A stretch of DNA of 14,635 bases from CAZNGF01 sp964572855 (GTDB lineage: Bacteria; Bipolaricaulota; Bipolaricaulia; RBG-16-55-9; JAJCYT01). Within the stretch, counting starts at the first letter, position 1. Every line of letters begins with the position of its first letter. The stretch covers positions 1-14,635 of the forward strand of contig CAZNGF010000064.1 of assembly GCA_964572855.1 (NCBI GenBank). The letters run 5' to 3'. The notes beneath the pieces were generated by a model that saw nothing but the letters and a program-made list of their open reading frames with translations, was not told the origin of the DNA and did not search any database. Made by a program: the position numbers and the translations under genes. Below are positions 6,373 to 13,503 of the stretch, one piece after another.

Positions 6373-7761
6373 ATGACGTCACCCGCGGCCTTACCCGCGT
6401 CCTTCCGCGACCCCAGCGGGTTCGTGTTCTGCCGCGACGGCGAGTTGCTGCGCCAGGTCAACCGCCGCTACGGCCCGGACTACGACCGCCTGATGGGCTC
6501 CGGCCTCTACGAGGCGCTGGTCGAAGCTGGCCAGCTCGTCCCCCACGACGAGGTCGACCTCCCCCCACTCGAGCCCGCGCGCGCCCACCGCGTCCTGCGC
6601 CCCGAGCCCGTGCCGTTCGTCTCCTACCCTTACGAGTGGTGCTTCGGTCAGCTCAAGGCGGCCGCCGAGCTCACCCTGGCGATTCAGGAACGCGCGCTGG
6701 CCTTCGGGATGACGCTCAAGGACGCCAGCGCTTACAACGTCCAGTTCAAGGACGGCCACCCGGTGCTGATCGACACGCTCTCCTTCGAGCGTTATCGGGA
6801 AGGGCGGCCCTGGACGGCCTATCGCCAGTTCTGCCAGCACTTCCTGGCCCCGCTCGCCCTGATGAGCTACCGCGACGCGCGCCTGGGCGGGCTGCTGCGG
6901 GTCCACCTCGACGGGATCCCGCTCGACCTGAGCAGCGCGCTGCTGCCCGCGCGCACGCGGTTGCGCCCGGGGCTGCTGGCCCACCTGCACCTGCACGCCC
7001 GCAGCCAGGCGCGCTACGCCGACCGGCCCGCCTCGCTGCGCGGGCGCAAGCTGAGCCCGGTGGCGCTGCGGGGGCTGATCGACCACCTGTGCGGGACCCT
7101 GCGCCGGCTGCGCTGGCGCCCGCGCGGTGCGGGCTGGGCCGACTACGAGGCGCGGGACAGCTACGCCCCCGAGGCCCTTGAGCGCAAGCGGGCGCTGGTG
7201 GGCGAACTGCTGGGGCGGCTGCGTCCCCGGACCGTGTGGGACCTGGGCGCCAACCGGGGCGCGTTCAGCCGCTTGGCCGCCGAGCAGGGCAGCCGGGTGG
7301 TCGCCTTCGACCTCGACCCGGCCGCGGTCGAGCGCCACCACCGCGCCTGCCGGGCGCGCGAGGAGAGCCGCGTGCTCCCGCTCTGGCTCGACCTGGCCAA
7401 CCCCAGCCCGGGGCTGGGCTGGCACCATCGGGAGCGCGACGCGCTGCTGGCGCGCGGCCCGGCCAACGTCGCCCTGGCGCTGGCGCTCGTGCACCACCTG
7501 GCCCTGGGGCACAACGTGCCGTTGCCGCACGTGGCGGCGTTCTTCAAGGACCTGTGCCGCGCGCTGGTCGTCGAGTTCGTCCCCAAGGACGACCCCCAGG
7601 CCCAGCGGCTGCTGGCCGCGCGCGCGGACGTGTTCGACGATTACACGCAGGAGGCGTTCGAGGCCGCCTTCGGCGCGCACTTCACCTTGGAGGAGCGCTG
7701 GGCGCTGCCCTCGTCCCGGCGCGTGCTCTACCACCTGCGCGCCAAGAGGGGAAGTCCATGA
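6373..7761 (+). CDS. Two-domain SAM-dependent methyltransferase (NoeA-like) with kinase-like N-terminal region
   Basis: This is a 462-residue soluble protein. The C-terminal half (about 275-455) is a class I methyltransferase. Motif I is VWDLGANRGAFS (288-299), the SAM-ribose acidic residue is in AFDLDP (D313), and ALALVHHLAL and VEFVPKDDP follow. The N-terminal half begins SFRDPSGFVF and contains LKDASAYNVQF (115-125) then PVLIDTLSFE (130-139). These look like a phosphotransferase-fold catalytic loop (D117, N122) and metal-binding Asp (D134). That reading is mine, not an established assignment. I recall related proteins annotated as nodulation protein NoeA-like or plain methyltransferases. 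The start ATG has no clear ribosome binding site and is probably coupled to the gene 12 bases upstream. The acceptor substrate is unknown; the context points to an envelope or lipid-linked glycan. Confidence 0.85.
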   Translation: MTSPAALPASFRDPSGFVFCRDGELLRQVNRRYGPDYDRLMGSGLYEALVEAGQLVPHDEVDLPPLEPARAHRVLRPEPVPFVSYPYEWCFGQLKAAAELTLAIQERALAFGMTLKDASAYNVQFKDGHPVLIDTLSFERYREGRPWTAYRQFCQHFLAPLALMSYRDARLGGLLRVHLDGIPLDLSSALLPARTRLRPGLLAHLHLHARSQARYADRPASLRGRKLSPVALRGLIDHLCGTLRRLRWRPRGAGWADYEARDSYAPEALERKRALVGELLGRLRPRTVWDLGANRGAFSRLAAEQGSRVVAFDLDPAAVERHHRACRAREESRVLPLWLDLANPSPGLGWHHRERDALLARGPANVALALALVHHLALGHNVPLPHVAAFFKDLCRALVVEFVPKDDPQAQRLLAARADVFDDYTQEAFEAAFGAHFTLEERWALPSSRRVLYHLRAKRGSP

Positions 7762-9344
7762 GTGCCCGCGTGTCGTTGCACCCGCTGTTGATCGCGCTCA
7801 TGCCCATCCTGTTTCTCTACCAGCACAACATCGTCCAGCTGGTGCCGCGGGTGTTGTGGGCGCCGGCGGGGGTCACGCTGGCCGCGCTGGCGCTGGCCTG
7901 GTTCCCGCTCCGCCGCCTGGCACCCGACCGGCGCAAGGCGGCGCTGATCCTGTCGCTGGCGATCGTGCTCTTCTTCGGCTACGGGCCGGCCGTCAAACTG
8001 GCCGAGGCCGGTTGGATCGCGCTCACCGGCTGGGGCACCGACCTGCGCGCTTCCCTGGCGCTGGCCTGGCTGGGGCTGCTGGCTTGGGGGGGGCGCCACG
8101 TCTGGACCACCCGGCGGGACCTGCGGCCGCTGACGCAGCTCCTCAACGTCGCCTCGCTCACCGTGATCGCGATCTCGCTGAGCTCGATTGCAGCCTACGA
8201 GCTCACCGCCCGCCCCCCGGCCGACTCCGAGCTCAACCGCCTGCGACGCTCGGACACCGAGCAAGCCGCCCAGGCCCCGACCGCGCGCCCCCGGGATGTC
8301 TACTACATCGTGGTTGATCGCTACGCCAGCGCCGGGACGCTGCGGCGGGCGTTCGGGTTCGACAACGAGCCCTTTTTGGGCTTTTTGGAGGAGCGGGGCT
8401 TCTACGTGGCCCGGGAGAGCCGAGCCAACTACCCCAAAACGTTCCAGTCGCTGGCCTCCGCGCTCAACATGCGCCACCTGACCGGCCTGGCCCCCGAGGT
8501 CGGCCCGGACCGGGACGACCAGACCGTGGTCTACGAGATGCTGCAGGATTACCGGGTCTGGCGCATCCTCAAGGCCCACGGCTACCGCTTCGTGCACTTG
8601 GGGTCCTGGTGGGAGCCCACGCACCGCAACCCGCACGCCGACGTCAACCTCAACCACCGGGCGCTGCCGCTGAGCTCGTTTTCCCGCACCCTGCTAGAGA
8701 ACTCGGCCGTCTCGCTCTTCCTCGGGCTGGGCCCCGAGCCGCTGGATTTCGCCAGCGAGCAGCGCCAGCGGGTGCGCTACAAGTTCGAGCAGCTGGCCGC
8801 GCTCGCCGGGAGCGACGGGCCCACGTTCGCCTTCGCCCACTTCCTGATCCCCCACTCCCCGTTCGTGTTCGACCGCAACTGCGAGCCGTTGGACGAGCCG
8901 GCCGAGCCCATCGAGCGCACGCTTGAAGACAACCAGCGCGCCTACCTGGGGCAGCTGCGCTGCCTCAACCGCCTGCTGGAGGCGCTGATCGCCGAGCTGC
9001 TGGCGCGCTCCGACCCGCAGCCGATCATCATCCTGCAGGCCGACGAGGGGCCCTGCGAATCGTTGCCGGGGTTCCGCAAGACCTGCGGCGAGGGATTGCG
9101 CTGGACCGAGCTCGACGACGAGACGCTGCGCAACCACCTGGAGATCCTGAACGCCTACTACCTGCCGGGGGTCGACGCTGAGGAGGTCCTCTACCCCTCG
9201 ATCACGCCGGTCAACAGCTTCCGCACCGTGTTCAACCTCTACTTCGGCGCCGGCTACGCGCCGCTGCCCGACCGCAGCCACATCTTCCCCGACCTCGGCG
9301 CGCCCTATCAATTCATCGACGTGACGGAGCGCATCGCGGACTGA
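7758..9344 (+). CDS. Membrane protein with extracytoplasmic alkaline-phosphatase/sulfatase-superfamily domain
   Basis: This is a 528-residue polytopic protein. Five likely membrane segments occupy the N-terminal third (about 7-24, 34-51, 61-79, 97-112, 127-148). A large extracytoplasmic domain follows with the layout of alkaline-phosphatase-fold enzymes. Its features are metal-binding D187 in DVYYIVVDRYA, candidate nucleophile T228 in NYPKTFQSLAS, H361 and H366 in AHFLIPHSPF, and a second metal site at ILQADEGP (D429). The last reads D-E-G where sulfatases and LTA synthases have D-H-G. The overall plan resembles LTA synthase and phosphoethanolamine transferases, which move phospho-groups onto envelope glycans. 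The ATG at 7758 overlaps the methyltransferase stop (ATGA) and follows AGAGGGGAAG; the long upstream extension of this frame is a shadow. It is the last gene of the cassette. Confidence 0.85.
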   Translation: MSARVSLHPLLIALMPILFLYQHNIVQLVPRVLWAPAGVTLAALALAWFPLRRLAPDRRKAALILSLAIVLFFGYGPAVKLAEAGWIALTGWGTDLRASLALAWLGLLAWGGRHVWTTRRDLRPLTQLLNVASLTVIAISLSSIAAYELTARPPADSELNRLRRSDTEQAAQAPTARPRDVYYIVVDRYASAGTLRRAFGFDNEPFLGFLEERGFYVARESRANYPKTFQSLASALNMRHLTGLAPEVGPDRDDQTVVYEMLQDYRVWRILKAHGYRFVHLGSWWEPTHRNPHADVNLNHRALPLSSFSRTLLENSAVSLFLGLGPEPLDFASEQRQRVRYKFEQLAALAGSDGPTFAFAHFLIPHSPFVFDRNCEPLDEPAEPIERTLEDNQRAYLGQLRCLNRLLEALIAELLARSDPQPIIILQADEGPCESLPGFRKTCGEGLRWTELDDETLRNHLEILNAYYLPGVDAEEVLYPSITPVNSFRTVFNLYFGAGYAPLPDRSHIFPDLGAPYQFIDVTERIAD

Positions 9345-9354
9345 GGCCCGCGGA

Positions 9355-9383
9355 TTGATTCACGCCAAACGCTGCGATAAACT
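9355..9383 (+). promoter_or_regulatory. Predicted promoter of ispG, giving a leaderless mRNA
   Basis: TTGATT (9355-9360) and TAAACT (9378-9383) are spaced by exactly 17 bases. Transcription would begin at about 9390, which is the A of the ispG ATG. No Shine-Dalgarno sequence precedes that ATG (the bases are CTCCCCCC), consistent with leaderless translation. Confidence 0.6.
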
Positions 9384-9389
9384 CCCCCC

Positions 9390-10505
9390 ATGAACCCGAC
9401 GCGTGCAATTCAGGAGCGCCGCCGACAGGCCAAGACGGTGCGGGTGCGGGACGTCTCAATCGGCGGGGGCAACCCCGTGGTCGTGCAGTCCATGACCAGC
9501 ACGCAGACGCACGACGTCGAGGCCACGGTTCAACAGATCGGCCGCCTGCAGGCGGCGGGCTGCGAGCTCGTGCGCGTGGCCGTGCTCAACATGGACGCGG
9601 CCCAAAACCTGAGCACAATCAAGTCTCGCATCGACATCCCGCTGGTGGCCGACATCCACTTCGACCACCGCTTGGCGCTGGAAGCCATTCGCCAGGGCGT
9701 GGACAAGCTCAGGCTCAACCCCGGCAACATCACCAAGCGCGAGAAAATCGAGCAAGTGGTCCACGCCGCCAAGGACGCTCACATCCCCATCCGCGTGGGC
9801 GTCAACGGCGGCTCGCTCCCGAAGGACCTGTTGGTTCAATACGAGGGCGCCACGCCCGAGGCCATGACCGCCGCCGCGCTGCGCGAGGTCGAGATTTTGG
9901 AGGACAACGGCTTCTCCGACATCGTGATCTCGCTCAAGACCACCGACGTGCCCACCATGATTCAGTCCTACCGCCTGATCGCGGACCAAGTGCCGTACCC
10001 GCTGCACCTGGGTGTGACCGAGGCCGGCTCGGGCGACGGCGGGATCATCAAGAGCGCGGTCGGGATCGGGACGTTGCTGGAGGCCGGCATTGGCGACACG
10101 CTGCGCGTCTCGCTCACGGGCGACCCCGTTAGGGAGGTGCGTGCGGCCTACAGCATGCTCAACGCGCTGGGCCAGCGGCTGCGCGGCGTGCAGTACACCT
10201 CGTGCCCGACCTGCGGGCGCATCGGCATCGACCTGGAGAAAATCGTGGACGAGGTGCACGCGCGCGTGGCCGACGTGGCCGAGCCGGTGAGCGTTTCGCT
10301 CATCGGGTGCGTGGTCAACGGCCCCGGCGAGGCGCTGCACAGCGAGATCGGCCTGGTGGGCGCGCACGGCGCGGGCACGATCTACCTGGACGGGGAGCCC
10401 CACAAGCGCGTGCCGGAAGCGGAACTGGCCGACGAACTCGAAGCGCTCATCCGCGCGCGCGCCGCCCAAAAGCGCGCGGCCCCCGCCGGCCATGCCGCTG
10501 GGTAG
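9390..10505 (+). CDS. ispG: 4-hydroxy-3-methylbut-2-en-1-yl diphosphate synthase (IspG/GcpE)
   Basis: IspG is the [4Fe-4S] enzyme of the MEP (non-mevalonate) isoprenoid pathway. It reduces methylerythritol cyclodiphosphate to HMBPP in the cytoplasm. The 371 residues match the compact bacterial form, a TIM barrel (about 1-260) plus a cluster domain. Family landmarks are VVVQSMTSTQTHDVEATV, LVADIHFDHRLAL, RLNPGNI, LHLGVTEAGSGDGG and IGDTLRVSLTGDPV. The cluster ligands are C272 and C275 (CPTCGR), C307 and E314 (GCVVNGPGEA). The ATG at 9390 gives the normal N-terminus; it lacks a ribosome binding site. The Ala-rich end (AAPAGHAAG) overlaps the start of the downstream helicase gene by 14 bases, so the two are co-transcribed. 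Confidence 0.97.
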   Translation: MNPTRAIQERRRQAKTVRVRDVSIGGGNPVVVQSMTSTQTHDVEATVQQIGRLQAAGCELVRVAVLNMDAAQNLSTIKSRIDIPLVADIHFDHRLALEAIRQGVDKLRLNPGNITKREKIEQVVHAAKDAHIPIRVGVNGGSLPKDLLVQYEGATPEAMTAAALREVEILEDNGFSDIVISLKTTDVPTMIQSYRLIADQVPYPLHLGVTEAGSGDGGIIKSAVGIGTLLEAGIGDTLRVSLTGDPVREVRAAYSMLNALGQRLRGVQYTSCPTCGRIGIDLEKIVDEVHARVADVAEPVSVSLIGCVVNGPGEALHSEIGLVGAHGAGTIYLDGEPHKRVPEAELADELEALIRARAAQKRAAPAGHAAG

Positions 10506-13305
10506 CGAGGCGCTGGCCCGCCTGGGCCTGGCGACCTTCACCGTCGTCGACGTCGAGACCACGGGGTTGGACCCCGCCCAAGACCGGATCATCGAGTTCG
10601 GCGCGGTGCGCTTTGAGGGCGGCGAGCCGACCGACAGCGTCTCGCAGCTGTTCAACCCCGGCACGGCGCTGCCGGGGTTCATCACGGCGCTCACCGGCAT
10701 CACGCAGGAGGAGGTCGACTACGCGCCCCGCGCGCGCGAAGCGCTGCCCGCCTTGCTCGACCGCTGGACCGCCGGGACGGTGGCCGCGCACAACGCGCCC
10801 TTCGAGCTCAAGTTCCTGAACGCGTTCAACCGCGACGCCGGCCGGGAGGCGATCGAGTCCGAACGCTGTCTGGACACGCTGCTGTTGAGCCGGGCGCTGC
10901 TGCCCACGCTCTACAACCACAAGCTCGAGACCGTGGCCGCCCACCTCGAGGTCCCCATCCTGGACGTCCACCGCGCCCACGACGACGCCGAGGCGACCGG
11001 CAGGGCCCTGCTGGCGCTGGTCGAGCGCGCGCTCGCGCTCGACCCCAAGGTGCTCGAGCTGCTGGCCCGGCTCGCGCCCGAGGGCGCGTCCAGAAGGCTC
11101 TTTCGCGCGCTCGAGGAGGCGGCCGCGCTGGGACGGGACGCGTCAGCCGACCTGTACGAACGCATCGAGCCCACCAAGTGGACCGAGCTCCCGCTCGATC
11201 TGGACGACCGACCCTTGCGGCCCCTGAGCCTGGAGGGGCTCGAACGCGCGCTGGCCCAGGACGGCCCGCTGGCGCGCAGCCTGGACCGGTTCGAGGAGCG
11301 AGCCGAGCAGCAGGCCATGGCTCGCGGCGTGGCGCAAGCCTTCAACGAGGGGACGTTCCTCGCGGCCGAGGCGGGCACGGGGGTGGGCAAGTCGTTCGCC
11401 TACCTCGTCCCGGCGCACGCCTGGTCGGATCAAAACGCGGGCGCGGCCGGGCGCGTCGTGCTCTCGACCCGGACCAAGACGCTGCAGGACCAGCTCTACC
11501 GGCACGACATCCCCAAGGTGCGCGAGGCGTTCGGGGAAAACTGGAACGCCGTGTTGCTCAAGGGTCGCCAGAACTACCTCTGTCTGCGCCGCCTGGACGC
11601 CCTGCTCAAGGAGGAGCCGGGCGCCGAGGAGCGCGCCGCGCTCATGCCGCTGGTCAGCTGGCTCGACGAGACCGACACCGGCGACCTGGAGGAGGTGCAC
11701 GCCCTGTGGCACCGCGACGTGCGCCGCTGGGTCTACGACGACCCCGAGTACTGCGTCGGGCGGCGCTGCCCGTTCCACGACCGCTGCTACTCCATCCACG
11801 CCCGCGAGGCGGCCAAACGCGCCCAGCTCGTCGTGATCAACCACGCCCTGCTGCTGGCTGACCTGAGCCTGGAGGGTGGCATCCTGGGCGACTACGGGCA
11901 CCTGATCGTCGACGAGGCGCACCACCTGGAGAAGTCGGCGCGCCAGGCCATGCAGCGGGGCGCGAGCTACTGGCACTTCAAGGGCGTGTTCGACGAGCTG
12001 CTGCGCAGCGACGAACTCGGGCGCGAGACGGGTGTGCTGGCGCTGCTCAAGCGCCAAATCCCCGCCGACGCCGCCGAGCTGGCCCAGCGGGTCGAGGCGC
12101 TGGCGGGGATGCTGGCCGAGCTGCGCCGCGAAACGTCGGGCCTGTTCGGCCAACTGACCGACGAGGTCGCCGGTCCGGAGCGCGCGCGGCCCGAGTACAC
12201 GCTGCGGCGGCGCTATGGCCCCGACGCCTTCGTCAACTGGACCGGTTCGCACGCCGCGTTGCTCGAAGCGCTCGAGGCGGCTTCGGTTCAGATCCAGGCC
12301 GCGGCCGACGCCGCCGAGCGCGCGCTGGGCGAATCCGCCCAGGAAGCCGTCGACGCGCTCAACGCGGCCGCCGGCAACCTGGAACTGCTGCGCGGGGAAT
12401 GGGACTGGCTCTTCCGCGCCGAGGACGAGACGCACGTGTTCTGGTTCGAGCTGCCCAACCGGTCCCAGAGCCTGCTCCAGCTCCACGCCGCGCCGCTCGA
12501 CGTGGGGGAATCGCTCCAGCCGCTCTACGAACGGCTGCGGACGGCCGTGTTCACCTCGGCCACGCTCTCGGTGGGCGGGGACTTCGCGCACTTCCGCGCG
12601 CGCGTCGGGCTGGACCGGCTGCCCGAGGGCCAACTCCGCTCGCAGGACTTCGCCCACCCCTACGACCACGCCTCGGCAGTGCATTTGAGCGTGCCGACCT
12701 ACTTGCCCGAGCCCAACGAGCGCGGCTTTGCCGAGGCGCTGGGCGAGCTGCTGTTCGAGCTGGCCAGCTATGCGGAACGGCGCACGCTGGCGCTGTTCAC
12801 CTCGTACAAGTTGCTGCGGGCCGTGCAGGAATTCCTGCGCGACAAGGACCTGTTCGTGCGCGCCCAGGGGCCCGGCGAGCCGCGCAGCCGCGTCCTGGCC
12901 GAGTTCCGCAACGGACCGCCCGCCGCGCTGCTGTTGGGCACGGACAGCTTCTGGGAGGGCGTCGACCTGCCGGGCGACGCGCTGGAGATCCTCGTGCTCA
13001 CCAAGCTCCCCTTCCCGGTCCCCACCGACCCGCTGGTGGCCGCCGAGGAGGAGCGGCTCGGGGCGCTGGGCCGCTCGGCCTTTGCCGAGTATTCGTTGCC
13101 GCAGGCCGTGCTGGCGCTGCGCCAGGGCTTCGGCCGCCTGATCCGCTCCAAGACCGACCGGGGCGCGGTCGTGATCACCGACGTGCGCGTCGTCAACAAG
13201 GGCTACGGCAAGCACTTCCTGGGCGCGCTGCCCTGCGAGGCGCACACCTACTTCACCTCGAGCGCGCTGGTCACCGACGTAAAGCGCTTTCTGGACGCCG
13301 CCTAG
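10492..13305 (+). CDS. dinG: DnaQ-like exonuclease / DinG-family Fe-S helicase fusion
   Basis: This 937-residue protein joins an N-terminal DEDDh 3'-5' exonuclease domain (about 15-180) to an XPD/DinG-type superfamily 2 helicase (about 255-937), probably acting in DNA repair. The exonuclease has VVDVETTGLD (D20, E22) and H160 with D165, but motif II reads HNAPFELKFL, with Glu105 where Asp is standard. The helicase has Walker A in AEAGTGVGKS (292-301), DEAH (474-477), TDSFWEGVDLPG and motif VI QGFGRLIRS (878-886). Cysteines C364, C421, C426 and C432 match the E. coli DinG Fe-S spacing (5 then 6 residues between the last three). The ATG lies inside the end of ispG and is the only in-frame start before the exonuclease. 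There is no clear ribosome binding site, so translation is probably coupled. Confidence 0.94.
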   Translation: MPLGSEALARLGLATFTVVDVETTGLDPAQDRIIEFGAVRFEGGEPTDSVSQLFNPGTALPGFITALTGITQEEVDYAPRAREALPALLDRWTAGTVAAHNAPFELKFLNAFNRDAGREAIESERCLDTLLLSRALLPTLYNHKLETVAAHLEVPILDVHRAHDDAEATGRALLALVERALALDPKVLELLARLAPEGASRRLFRALEEAAALGRDASADLYERIEPTKWTELPLDLDDRPLRPLSLEGLERALAQDGPLARSLDRFEERAEQQAMARGVAQAFNEGTFLAAEAGTGVGKSFAYLVPAHAWSDQNAGAAGRVVLSTRTKTLQDQLYRHDIPKVREAFGENWNAVLLKGRQNYLCLRRLDALLKEEPGAEERAALMPLVSWLDETDTGDLEEVHALWHRDVRRWVYDDPEYCVGRRCPFHDRCYSIHAREAAKRAQLVVINHALLLADLSLEGGILGDYGHLIVDEAHHLEKSARQAMQRGASYWHFKGVFDELLRSDELGRETGVLALLKRQIPADAAELAQRVEALAGMLAELRRETSGLFGQLTDEVAGPERARPEYTLRRRYGPDAFVNWTGSHAALLEALEAASVQIQAAADAAERALGESAQEAVDALNAAAGNLELLRGEWDWLFRAEDETHVFWFELPNRSQSLLQLHAAPLDVGESLQPLYERLRTAVFTSATLSVGGDFAHFRARVGLDRLPEGQLRSQDFAHPYDHASAVHLSVPTYLPEPNERGFAEALGELLFELASYAERRTLALFTSYKLLRAVQEFLRDKDLFVRAQGPGEPRSRVLAEFRNGPPAALLLGTDSFWEGVDLPGDALEILVLTKLPFPVPTDPLVAAEEERLGALGRSAFAEYSLPQAVLALRQGFGRLIRSKTDRGAVVITDVRVVNKGYGKHFLGALPCEAHTYFTSSALVTDVKRFLDAA

Positions 13306-13316
13306 CCGCCCGGGGG

Positions 13317-13345
13317 TTGACTCGCCGGGCAATCCGTGTTAGGGT
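13317..13345 (+). promoter_or_regulatory. Predicted promoter of the riboswitch and methyltransferase unit
   Basis: TTGACT (13317-13322) and TAGGGT (13340-13345) are spaced by exactly 17 bases, with TG at 13337-13338 adding an extended -10. Transcription would start near 13352, 12 bases before the first stem of the SAM-II aptamer. The -35 lies in the loop of a possible hairpin, GCCCGG (13308-13313) with CCGGGC (13325-13330). Confidence 0.65.
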
Positions 13346-13363
13346 ACCCGTTCAACGGACGAC

Positions 13364-13414
13364 CGTGGTGATTTGCGCCCTATTGCGGCCACGTAAAACA
13401 ACGCGCTAAAAAGG
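13364..13414 (+). promoter_or_regulatory. SAM-II (SAM-alpha) riboswitch aptamer
   Basis: This 51-base RNA element is predicted to bind S-adenosylmethionine and reduce expression of the downstream methionine-synthesis gene. It follows the compact SAM-II pattern. P1 is CGTGGT (13364-13369) with GCCACG (13388-13393). The conserved loop is GATTTG (13370-13375). TTGC (13383-13386) precedes the 3' side of P1. The SAM-contacting tail is GCTAAAAAGG (13405-13414), whose GG can pair with CC at 13379-13380 to close the pseudoknot. The match was made from memory of the SAM-II consensus, not by a covariance search. Position just after a promoter and ahead of a homocysteine methyltransferase fits the class. 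No other part of the window resembles a known riboswitch. Confidence 0.9.
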
Positions 13415-13446
13415 CCGGGCGGATGCCTCCAGCCCGCACTTTCCCC

Positions 13447-13503
13447 GGCGAACGAAGCGCAACTCGCATGGTCGCCTCCGACTCCCTGGGAGGTGGTCCC
13501 ATG
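13447..13503 (+). promoter_or_regulatory. Alternative hairpins that can hide the ribosome binding site and start codon
   Basis: Structure one pairs CATGG (13467-13471) with CCATG (13499-13503), TCG with TGG, and CCTCC (13475-13479) with GGAGG (13489-13493). It covers both the Shine-Dalgarno sequence and the start ATG at 13501. Structure two pairs GGCGA (13447-13451) with TCGCC (13472-13476), enclosing a small GCG/CGC stem. The two share 13467-13476 and so exclude each other. This is the layout of a sequestor and anti-sequestor, but no folding energy was computed. Confidence 0.45.

Noticed and set aside
6391..7734. Antisense open frame (447 codons) opposite the methyltransferase
   Set aside because: It has no domain, biased composition and complete overlap with a convincing gene on the plus strand.
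7236..7757. N-terminal extension of the AlkP-like protein into the methyltransferase gene
   Set aside because: The extension is Pro/Arg/Gly-rich shadow sequence. The ATG at 7758 has a ribosome binding site and starts a membrane segment.
11143..13332. Very long antisense open frame (729 codons) opposite dinG
   Set aside because: Its sequence is low-complexity Arg/Gly/Gln/Val-rich with no recognisable domain, and it mirrors a gene with clear helicase motifs. Long antisense frames are expected at this GC content.
13346..13500. SAM-I, cobalamin, THF or ZTP riboswitch in the methyltransferase leader
   Set aside because: The conserved cores of those classes are absent, while SAM-II motifs are present in the correct order.
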